A stretch of 64,000 bases of DNA from an uncultured Candidatus Melainabacteria bacterium (GTDB taxonomy: Bacteria > Cyanobacteriota > Vampirovibrionia > Gastranaerophilales > Gastranaerophilaceae), in assembly GCA_934728585.1 (NCBI GenBank), contig CAKVDZ010000002.1:62001-126000 (forward strand), given 5' to 3'. The notes below the pieces were generated by a model. The model was not told the DNA's origin and did not search any database. It worked only from the letters and a program-made list of their open reading frames with translations. Shown piece by piece: positions 27,781 through 35,566 of the stretch (position 1 is the first letter of the stretch; each line of letters starts with the position of its first letter). Both the position numbers and the translations under genes were made by a program.

Positions 27781-28014
27781 TAAAATTTCTACCCGTACAA
27801 GAGATGTCTGTTAATGCAGAGCATAAATTTATTATAAACCCTGTTCATGCATTGGACAACTTTTTCTTTCCTATCCTATCGTGATTTCCCGAAAACCATG
27901 TGGCGACATGGTTTTGGCATGTTTTGAAAAACTTAATATTTCTTAATAATCATAAGTTTTTCACGATTTGTTGGTTAAATCGGGCGCGCGAAGCGCGCCC
28001 TTATTTACCATTTA
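27781..28014. other. Intergenic region with two stem-loops
   Basis: 234 bp between flgE and yggS, both on the minus strand. It contains AAAACCATGT/ACATGGTTTT with GGCG loop (27892-27915) and a very GC-rich GGGCGCGC/GCGCGCCC hairpin with GAA loop (27982-28000) just past the flgE stop. The latter lacks a T-run but is the likely end of the flagellar operon. No gene seen. Confidence 0.6.
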
Positions 28015-29490
28015 TTATCTACCTAATTGAGATAAAGTTTCTAATACTGAACTTGCGGTACTGAATACACGTGAGTTAGCATTGATTGCACGTTGTGCGA
28101 TAATCATATTTGATAATTCACGAGCCAAGTCAACATTTGATGATTCCAAACCACTAGTTGTAATATTACCTGTACCCATTTGTCCTGCAATAGTGAAAGT
28201 AATTTTACCTGAGTCTGGACCTGCTGACCATAAGTTATCAGCTTTTGACACTAAACCTTCTTCATTTGTTACAGAAGCAAGTTGAAGTACCAAACCTTCT
28301 TTTGATGCCACAAGTGGATTTACTGTAACTGGTGATGTTGCATCAGTTGATGTACCTTGAATATAAACACCTGTTGATGTTACATATTGATATTGGAACT
28401 CTTTTGCTCCATCTAAGAATACTGTTAATTTATCACCATTATCGTAAGTTGCTTCAATTGTACCATCTGCACCTATTGAATAACTTTGTAAAGATGTCAT
28501 GTTACTTGGTGAAGTTGTTGGGTTTACGTCAACTTGATAGCTTAATGCTTTTGACATTGCTTGATTACCTTCTGCCTGTTTTAGTTCATAAAAACCTAAA
28601 CCATCAGCTAAGTTTGCAGTTGAGTTATCGTTAATTTTTAATGATGAATTTGTTGTTGCACCATCAAAACTCCAAATAATTTTACCTGTATTGTCATTTG
28701 CACTAGTTATTTTTGTACCCCAATTTGCTTCTAACGTAAAGTTAACAGCCACTTTTGGATTACCGTCTGTTGCACTATTTGCTTTTTCATTAATTTTTGC
28801 AACAACAGCTTGCATAAATTGATCAGCAGTTGTTGTATCTTTAATAGCTACATCTGGAGTTGGAGTATCACCATCATTACCAATAATAATTTCAATATCT
28901 TTTTGTTTATTACCGTCAGATACAGTCATTGAAACTTTACCTGTCGTAAATGAAGAATTATTCAATTGGCTTTTAATAAATAAGTTTTGAATATTATCAT
29001 CACCTGTAATTGTTCTTGTAAAGTTTTGAGGAACATGAATACCAGAAGTTGAAGATTCTTCAGATTTCAATGAAGATGCACCTAAAACTTTATTACCAGT
29101 CAATGTAACCATGTTACCTTTTGCATCAAGAGTAAACGAACCATCACGAGTTAAATATACAGCGCCACTTGGGTCCATTACTGTATAATAACCTCGGCCT
29201 GAAATCATTGAATCGCCTGTTCTGCCTGTTGATAAATAAGAACCTGTTTCAAAGTTTCTTACAATACCTTCTAATTTAACACCTAAGCCGATTTGTTTAG
29301 GGTTTGTACCACCTGCTGTTGCAGTTGGCGCATTACCTGCTGTAAGTGTATTAGAGAATAATGTAGCAAAACGAGCATCTGCTGATTTGTAAGCAGTTGT
29401 GTTGATGTTTGCTACGTTGTTTGATACAACGCTGATTGATTGTTGCGCTGAGTTCAAACCTGTCATTGATGTGAATAAAGCTTGAGACAT
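28015..29490 (-). CDS. flgE: Flagellar hook protein FlgE
   Basis: A 491-aa structural protein of the flagellar hook. The N-terminal rod/hook signature SQALFTSMTGLNSAQQS and NNVANINTTAYK is present, followed by GRGYY and LTRDGSFTLDAKGN. The C-terminal D0 helix contains SNVDLARELSNMIIAQRAIN. The middle is a variable surface domain. It is preceded by a very strong GAGGAGG Shine-Dalgarno, as expected for an abundant protein. Last gene of fliJ-fliK-flgD-flgE. Confidence 0.95.
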   Translation of the reverse strand: MSQALFTSMTGLNSAQQSISVVSNNVANINTTAYKSADARFATLFSNTLTAGNAPTATAGGTNPKQIGLGVKLEGIVRNFETGSYLSTGRTGDSMISGRGYYTVMDPSGAVYLTRDGSFTLDAKGNMVTLTGNKVLGASSLKSEESSTSGIHVPQNFTRTITGDDNIQNLFIKSQLNNSSFTTGKVSMTVSDGNKQKDIEIIIGNDGDTPTPDVAIKDTTTADQFMQAVVAKINEKANSATDGNPKVAVNFTLEANWGTKITSANDNTGKIIWSFDGATTNSSLKINDNSTANLADGLGFYELKQAEGNQAMSKALSYQVDVNPTTSPSNMTSLQSYSIGADGTIEATYDNGDKLTVFLDGAKEFQYQYVTSTGVYIQGTSTDATSPVTVNPLVASKEGLVLQLASVTNEEGLVSKADNLWSAGPDSGKITFTIAGQMGTGNITTSGLESSNVDLARELSNMIIAQRAINANSRVFSTASSVLETLSQLGR

Positions 29491-29579
29491 TTTTCCTCCT
29501 CTATGTCTTTTATTAAATTAAATTTATTTTCGTTATTAAAGTCTAGTTTTTATCAATAATTTTTCAGAAATACCGTTTT

Positions 29580-30095
29580 TTAGGCTTTTGGGTTTCTGAT
29601 TGATTCAACGTAACCGATTGGATAAGATTTATCTCCGATTGAAATAACACCTTCACCACCAGCAAACGAAGCCTCTGTTACTGTACCTTTTACTTCGTTA
29701 TAAACTTGTTTGCCATTATCATCAAGAACAGGTTTTCCTTTATCATCTATTTTTGGCACTTGAAGGGTTACTTCTTTACCAACTAAAGATAAAGTTTGCG
29801 TAATTGATGCATTTGAAGCAATTGTGTCGTTCATTGTTGCCAATTGGTCTGCTACTTTACCGAAACTTGAATTTAAGTTATTCATAGCTTCTAATGACGA
29901 ATATTGTGCCATTTGTGCAAGCCATTGTGAGTTATCTGTTGGTTCTGTCGGATCCTGTTGTTCCATTTGCTTTAACATGAGTTTTAAAAACATGTTCGCG
30001 TCTGTAACGTCGTTTGAACCTTTCTTTTCTTGTTTAGATTCAGCAATTGCAGTGTTTGTCTGCATTGATGTAATCTGTGATGTAATACTTGACAT
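29580..30095 (-). CDS. flgD: Flagellar hook capping protein FlgD
   Basis: A 171-aa hook-assembly scaffold. The conserved N-terminal block FLKLMLKQMEQQDPTEPTD (about 33-51) and the following SLEAMNNLN are typical. The C-terminal part is a short beta-rich domain; the protein is shorter than many FlgD (about 220 aa). It lies between fliK and flgE, the standard order. Confidence 0.93.
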   Translation of the reverse strand: MSSITSQITSMQTNTAIAESKQEKKGSNDVTDANMFLKLMLKQMEQQDPTEPTDNSQWLAQMAQYSSLEAMNNLNSSFGKVADQLATMNDTIASNASITQTLSLVGKEVTLQVPKIDDKGKPVLDDNGKQVYNEVKGTVTEASFAGGEGVISIGDKSYPIGYVESIRNPKA

Positions 30096-30124
30096 TTACT
30101 TTTACCTACCTCTCCATTTACACG

Positions 30125-32410
30125 TTATAATTTGTAATTTACATTTCCTAAACCAGCCTTGATACTTACCGTTTTTTCTGCCTGTGCAGTTCTTGTTAAA
30201 ATATCTTCAGGTTCGTCTGACGGTTCTTGCATCATCGCGTTGTTTTGAACAAATTCAAAGTCTGTGTGTTTTCCGTGATTTGACTCATCAGAATTTCTTG
30301 AATTTCCGTTGCCTTGATTTGAATCAAATTGTCCGTCTTCGTTTTGGAACATGTTATTATTGCTATCAGATGAACGTCCTGCCTCTGCTATTTTTACGTT
30401 TACGTTATTTACGTTCACACCTTGTGATTGAAGCACTGATTTTAAGCCGTCTAAGTTTTTGTCTAGGAGTTCTTTTGCTTGTGCATTATCTGCCAAGATT
30501 TGAGCAGAAATTCCGTTTTGACCTTTTACAATTTCAACACTTACTTTTCCTAAGCTTTCAGGAGTTAATCCGATTGTTATTTTTTGTAAGCCATTTTTGC
30601 TATTTACCGCAAATTTAGCTCTTATTTGATCTAATATATCAACCTCTGGTGCTTCTTGAATGTTTTGTTGCATTTGAGGTGTTTGTTGTGCGTTTGTTGT
30701 TTTATTCAAGCTTTGAACAAAATCAACCGTTGTTTTTGCGTCTGCTGATGCTGAAGTTGCGTTTTCGGTCAACATATCTCGCATCATCATTTCTTGAGAA
30801 GATGTTCCGCCAAAGTTTGCACCTGTTTGAGCGTCTTCAATATCTGTAATTTTTCCGTCCATTTCTTGAAGTGTTTTTGTTGTCAAACCTGCTTTGTTCA
30901 TTGTTTCATTTGCTTTTGCAATTTTTTCGCTATCTTGAACATTTTGAGAGTTATTTACAACTTTTACGTTGTCTTCAACTTGAATTTTTACGTTTTCAAC
31001 TTTTTCTTTGATATTAGTTGCAACTTTTTCATCTACAACCTTGTCATCAGATTTTTTAGAAACAAATTCAATGCCTTTTACATCGTCCTTGATATCCATA
31101 GTTTCATCTGCTTTAACATTTGTTTTAGCGAATTTATCGTCCACTTTTTTGTCTTCTACACGTTTGTCATCTTGCGAGCTGATTGTTTCATAGATATTTT
31201 CTTGTTTCGCAGATTGAATTTCTTCTTTCAAAGTTTGAACTTTATCTGTTACAACTTCTTGTTGTTGTTTTTGTTGTGGTTGATTTTGAACAATTTCATT
31301 GGCACTAACCGTTGTGTCAACATCGTTTAAGAATTGAGCTTTCAAATCTTCAATAGAAAGTTCATTTTCATCAACCATTTCAATTTTTAAATCTTTTTTA
31401 TCGCTGTCTTTAACTTCTGCAACTACTTCTTCTTTTGAGTCTTGAACTTTTGCATCTTTTTCTTCAAGCCTAACTTCTTTAACGTCAATTTTTACTTCGT
31501 CTTTTACGTCTTTTGTATCTGTAAGAGCAACTTTTACGTCGTCTTTGATTTCTACATTAACGTCTTTTGCGTCAATTTTAACTTCGTCATCAGCAATAAC
31601 AACTTTTGGAGTGTTATCTGCTTTTAAGTCAACTGTTTCTTCTTGTTTAACCACTTTAACATCAACTGTATCTGCTAATGTTTCAGCTTTTTCTGTTGTT
31701 TTAGAATTGTACATTGCAGAAATAACTTCCTCTTGAGAAAGTTGTTTAACATCTGTTGCATTATCTAAAACGCTCATATCGACATTTGATAAGTCGGCGT
31801 CTTCAGCCAAATCAGTGTTTAAGTTTTCAAAAGAAATTCCGCTTTTTACTGCTTCAACAGGAAGTTCGTTGTCATCAGCCATTTCAAGAGTTAATGTTTT
31901 TTCTAATTTTGCAACATCTTCTTTTGAAACAGGTTGAGTGTTAGACAAATTTGCATTGATAATTGAGTCTTTTAAAACATCTTGCATTTCTTGTTCGTCT
32001 ACAACTTGTTCAACTTCTTGTTCTACAACTGCTTGAGCAACATTGTTTGTTTCATCTTTTATTTCTGAAACGTTTATTGAAACTTCTTTGCTATCAGCTT
32101 GAGTTGAATTTTCTTCGTTATAAACAATTTGTTTTTCGTCTAAACATTCCGTTTTTGTTTCTGATTTTACAGAATTGTTTTTATTATAGTCGTTTGTTTT
32201 TGTTGTATCTTTTCTATCCGAAACAGTTTGTTTTTTACTGCATTCGTTAGTTTTTGAATTATCTGTGTAAGTTTTGTTTGCATTGTTAAGATAGTCCCCA
32301 AACTTGTTATCTGAAGATGAATATGACTTATTTGATGATGTTTGAGTATTTGTCATCATCTTGTCCATATTTGATGTTGTATTAAAAGCTAATTCAAATT
32401 GTTGTGTCAT
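30125..32410 (-). CDS. fliK: Flagellar hook-length control protein FliK
   Basis: A 761-aa secreted ruler for hook length. The C-terminal Flg_hook domain (about 610-700) contains ITIGLTPESLGKVSVEI and LKSVLQSQGV. The N-terminal ~550 residues are low-complexity, rich in Asp, Lys, Glu and Val (many DVK/DDKV units), which makes it much longer than the usual 400-600 aa. Start chosen at ATG 32410, just after AGAGGA and 8 bp past the fliJ stop. A start at 32452 would overlap fliJ by 35 bp. Confidence 0.88.
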   Translation of the reverse strand: MTQQFELAFNTTSNMDKMMTNTQTSSNKSYSSSDNKFGDYLNNANKTYTDNSKTNECSKKQTVSDRKDTTKTNDYNKNNSVKSETKTECLDEKQIVYNEENSTQADSKEVSINVSEIKDETNNVAQAVVEQEVEQVVDEQEMQDVLKDSIINANLSNTQPVSKEDVAKLEKTLTLEMADDNELPVEAVKSGISFENLNTDLAEDADLSNVDMSVLDNATDVKQLSQEEVISAMYNSKTTEKAETLADTVDVKVVKQEETVDLKADNTPKVVIADDEVKIDAKDVNVEIKDDVKVALTDTKDVKDEVKIDVKEVRLEEKDAKVQDSKEEVVAEVKDSDKKDLKIEMVDENELSIEDLKAQFLNDVDTTVSANEIVQNQPQQKQQQEVVTDKVQTLKEEIQSAKQENIYETISSQDDKRVEDKKVDDKFAKTNVKADETMDIKDDVKGIEFVSKKSDDKVVDEKVATNIKEKVENVKIQVEDNVKVVNNSQNVQDSEKIAKANETMNKAGLTTKTLQEMDGKITDIEDAQTGANFGGTSSQEMMMRDMLTENATSASADAKTTVDFVQSLNKTTNAQQTPQMQQNIQEAPEVDILDQIRAKFAVNSKNGLQKITIGLTPESLGKVSVEIVKGQNGISAQILADNAQAKELLDKNLDGLKSVLQSQGVNVNNVNVKIAEAGRSSDSNNNMFQNEDGQFDSNQGNGNSRNSDESNHGKHTDFEFVQNNAMMQEPSDEPEDILTRTAQAEKTVSIKAGLGNVNYKL

Positions 32411-32417
32411 CTTTCCT

Positions 32418-32870
32418 CTATACTTGTTGAAGTCTGTATCTTGTTGTTGCAATATCGTCGATTTCTTCTGCTTCTTTCTTTTCGATTGCCTTGCAGAATT
32501 TCTCCGATTGTGTTTCTTTTAGTTTTTCTAAAACCTTAACCTCTTTTAAGACTTCGTTAACTTCGTTTTGTTTTACTCTTAGAACTTTCTTTGTGTTTTC
32601 TATCGTCATTAGTTTGTCTTTCACTTCTTGTTCTAGCCTAAAGATATAGTCGTTATAGCCAGCAAGCTCTGAAACATTTACGAATCCATTTGATGTCGAT
32701 AGATTTTCAAGTTCCAAGTTGTATGATATCTGCTTTTCCTCCAAAGCCTTTAGCTCATCTTGATAATCATTCAATATCTTAATGACTTTCGCCATTTCTA
32801 ATCTTTTGTCCTCCAATGCCTTTTCTCGAATTTCCAACACTGGTTGAAGTCTGAATGAATACTTTTTCAA
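32418..32870 (-). CDS. fliJ: Flagellar export chaperone FliJ
   Basis: A 150-aa coiled-coil protein of the flagellar type III export apparatus that links the FliI ATPase to FlhA. It starts FRLQPVLEIREKALEDKR, the typical FliJ opening, and is helical with heptads throughout. The start codon is TTG with AGAGGT upstream. First gene of the cluster in this window; fliI and other export genes are not adjacent. Confidence 0.85.
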   Translation of the reverse strand: MKKYSFRLQPVLEIREKALEDKRLEMAKVIKILNDYQDELKALEEKQISYNLELENLSTSNGFVNVSELAGYNDYIFRLEQEVKDKLMTIENTKKVLRVKQNEVNEVLKEVKVLEKLKETQSEKFCKAIEKKEAEEIDDIATTRYRLQQV

Positions 32871-32968
32871 GGTTTACCTCTTGCCCCGATAGAATTACAC
32901 TTCTATCACGTTATCAGATTACACTATATATTATTATTTGACTATCCATTAAATGGTCGATATTTCGC

Positions 32969-32998
32969 AAAAAAAATCGACCAAAAGGTCGATTTTTT
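32969..32998. terminator. Bidirectional intrinsic terminator
   Basis: AAAAAATCGACC/GGTCGATTTTTT with AAAA loop, just after the 788-aa DHH gene. Confidence 0.88.
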
Positions 32999-33021
32999 GA
33001 TTATTTATTTTTTATTTTTGA

Positions 33022-35388
33022 TTAAGCTCTATTTCCGTAAGATCTTGTTTGAGTAGGTTGAGTCTTTCTTAACTCTGCCAAAACATCTTGGATAAGTTCT
33101 GAGCATGTTCTACCTGTTCCATCTTGACTCATTTCAATTTCAATTTTCTTCATCATTTTTGCTTTATCTCTGAAATTGATTTTGTTGTTATTTGAAACAT
33201 TTACATTATTGTTTGCTGCATCGTAAATTGTTTTTGCATCAGCTACTTTACCGTCAACTTTAACGATTAATTTTGATTTAAAATCTAAACCTTTCATTGA
33301 AATGTTAGCGCCTGCTGCTGCGGCATGTCCACCACCACCAAATACTGTTGCCAATACTTGTGCTGCGTTTGATTGACCACCTGAGCGGAATGAAAAGCTA
33401 ATCATATTTTTATCTGCAATTTGAGAGAATTTATTGATTGAACCTTCCACTTGGTTTTGAGCCATAAACACTGCAACTCTGTCTTTATCATAAGGTGAGC
33501 GATATGTTTCTGCTGCTTTTTCCGCATCTGTTACAGGATTTGGATTAGCTTTTGTGAACATTGGATTTGCTTTTAGAGCAGAAACAACTTCACTGTTTTT
33601 GAATGCATTATAAACATCTGTCATTTGAACATTTTTATCTTGTTTTTTAGCTTCTTGTAAAATATTATCCATTACTGCATAGCTAACTTTCATTACGCCT
33701 AAACCAATCGCAGGATACATTTCACGACCGCGTAGAGCCATTTTTAACACTGCATCTTTTGGTCCTAAGTTATTTGTAATTGGATTGTTTGGCAATTCAT
33801 AGAATAAGTTTTCTCTCATCCATTTTTTGTCAATATCGCCATCTAATTGGTCAATCAAATAATTTGACATACCTTCTGGATAGTAGCTTGCTTTTTGAGA
33901 TTGTGGAAGTCTTGCTTCGCTTGGGTGATAACTTGCTTGGTTTTTGTATCCGCAAGTATCAGTTTGTGTACCTGTAATAATACCAGCTACGAATTTTTTA
34001 GCGTTTTCTGTATGTTTTTTGAACATTTCACCCAACAAACCAGCTTTTTCACAAACAACGGTAACTAATTGGGTCGCTGCTGGAACTGAATCAACTACCA
34101 AGGCAAGTTTGTCTTGAATAGCTTTTCCCATATCAAAGCCTAATTTTTCTTTTGCATCAGCCCATTCTGCTTGTTTTAATGGGTGGTGGTCAATAAAAAT
34201 TGTTTTGCCAGCGTTTTCAAAATATTTTTTATAAGCACGGCTAGAACGACCTGAAGTTGGAGTATCTAACATAACTACAAGGTCATATTTTTTAGCTTCC
34301 TTGCCGTCTACTGTATCTGGGTCAAATAATTTTGATTTATCTGTTAATTTTTCTAATTCTTTATTTAAAGCTTCGATTTGCTTTTGTGCAGCTGGATTTG
34401 AGCTTCTTTCTAATAATTCAATATTTTTCTTAACTGAATTTACTGCGCGTTCATTATATGGACGTTTAATATCTTCAACACCTGGAACGTGAATAAATGA
34501 GTTTGGAATATCATCATCTATAGAAACATCAATATTTCTATCAGGATATGCATCTTTTAAAGCTGATGACATGCCAATTACACAACCAACTGTATCACCG
34601 TCTGGAGAACAGTGTCCTAAAACTAGGATATTTTTATTTTTAGGGTCTTGGATTTCTTTTACAATTGTATCAACGGCATCTTTGATTTTTCTAACTTCGC
34701 CTAAGCCATTTCTTTTACCTTCAACATCAAAGATTTTTTCTAAGACTTGTTTTGGAGAGAATTTTGGTTGGAAAGCTGATACTGAAGATGAAACCTTTGC
34801 ATCTTTAGAATCAATTAAAGCGTTGAATGATTTTTGAGCGTTTGCTTTAATTGTTTCATCATTACCAACATATTTTAAATTAGCTTTTGCAGCAATAATT
34901 GGAAAATCAGAAGTTACACCGCCTGTAACGTTTGTAAGTTCAAATTTGAAGTTATCTTTATCAGTATTGATAACATTCATAAAACTTTCAGCGACAGGAG
35001 CTGGAACTGAACCAATTTCACCAAATTTTGGATCTTTAAGAGTTAAAGCTTTAGTTACTTCATCATAACTGTAATCTAAAGCTTGACCGTCTTTCCAGTT
35101 GCTTTTTGCTAATTTAACTAAATTGTCATCTGTTGCTTCAGCGTGAGCCCCAGCCATTCCTTTTTGATGGCGAGTTACACCTGCGATTTTAAATTGAACA
35201 CCTGCATCCACAGGATTTTGGAAGTTACCTGTAAACGAAACGTGAAGATTTTTACCCTTACGTTCAACACCTATGGTATTCTTAGATATATTTACAACAT
35301 CTGACGCATATTGTAATTTTGTTGTATTTTTTAAATCTTTAACTGGTTGGAAACTAACAACCTTGCTTGTAATTGGATTAATTCTCAC
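33022..35388 (-). CDS. DHH/DHHA1 phosphoesterase with lineage-specific N-terminal region (copy 1)
   Basis: A 788-aa protein. Residues about 1-225 match no family I know; they begin MRINPI and contain VSFTGNFQNP. From about 255 a DHH phosphoesterase follows: GHCSPDGDTVG (motif I), MLDTPTSGRS (motif II), IDHHP (about 399, motif III), then a DHHA1 domain with GGGGHAAAAG (about 681). These motifs are those of NrnA-like enzymes, which degrade oligoribonucleotides or dephosphorylate pAp and are only ~320 aa long. A charged helical insert separates motifs I and II. The neighbour at 35567-38140 is a tandem paralogue. Both have separate terminators, so they may be regulated independently. Substrate unknown. 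Confidence 0.8.
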   Translation of the reverse strand: MRINPITSKVVSFQPVKDLKNTTKLQYASDVVNISKNTIGVERKGKNLHVSFTGNFQNPVDAGVQFKIAGVTRHQKGMAGAHAEATDDNLVKLAKSNWKDGQALDYSYDEVTKALTLKDPKFGEIGSVPAPVAESFMNVINTDKDNFKFELTNVTGGVTSDFPIIAAKANLKYVGNDETIKANAQKSFNALIDSKDAKVSSSVSAFQPKFSPKQVLEKIFDVEGKRNGLGEVRKIKDAVDTIVKEIQDPKNKNILVLGHCSPDGDTVGCVIGMSSALKDAYPDRNIDVSIDDDIPNSFIHVPGVEDIKRPYNERAVNSVKKNIELLERSSNPAAQKQIEALNKELEKLTDKSKLFDPDTVDGKEAKKYDLVVMLDTPTSGRSSRAYKKYFENAGKTIFIDHHPLKQAEWADAKEKLGFDMGKAIQDKLALVVDSVPAATQLVTVVCEKAGLLGEMFKKHTENAKKFVAGIITGTQTDTCGYKNQASYHPSEARLPQSQKASYYPEGMSNYLIDQLDGDIDKKWMRENLFYELPNNPITNNLGPKDAVLKMALRGREMYPAIGLGVMKVSYAVMDNILQEAKKQDKNVQMTDVYNAFKNSEVVSALKANPMFTKANPNPVTDAEKAAETYRSPYDKDRVAVFMAQNQVEGSINKFSQIADKNMISFSFRSGGQSNAAQVLATVFGGGGHAAAAGANISMKGLDFKSKLIVKVDGKVADAKTIYDAANNNVNVSNNNKINFRDKAKMMKKIEIEMSQDGTGRTCSELIQDVLAELRKTQPTQTRSYGNRA

Positions 35389-35499
35389 AATTTACACCTA
35401 AATTTGACCCTATACCTATATTAAAGTACAAAAGCGCATGTTTTTTGCTAGTTTTAGAAAAAATTTTTCTAAAATTTGTTACAAACTTAATATAAAAGA

Positions 35500-35527
35500 A
35501 CGGCTTTCAAGTTTCCTTGAAAGCCGT
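35500..35527 (-). terminator. Terminator of the 857-aa DHH gene
   Basis: A 12-bp stem ACGGCTTTCAAG/CTTGAAAGCCGT with 4-nt loop, T-rich on the minus-strand 3' side. Confidence 0.8.
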
Positions 35528-35566
35528 CTATAATTCACTTTATTTTCCTTATTTTCTTCTCTGAAA

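Noticed and set aside
30184..32250. Several plus-strand open frames of 60-178 aa opposite fliK.
   Set aside because: They are shadows of the low-complexity fliK sequence, rich in Phe/Leu/Cys, with no start signals.
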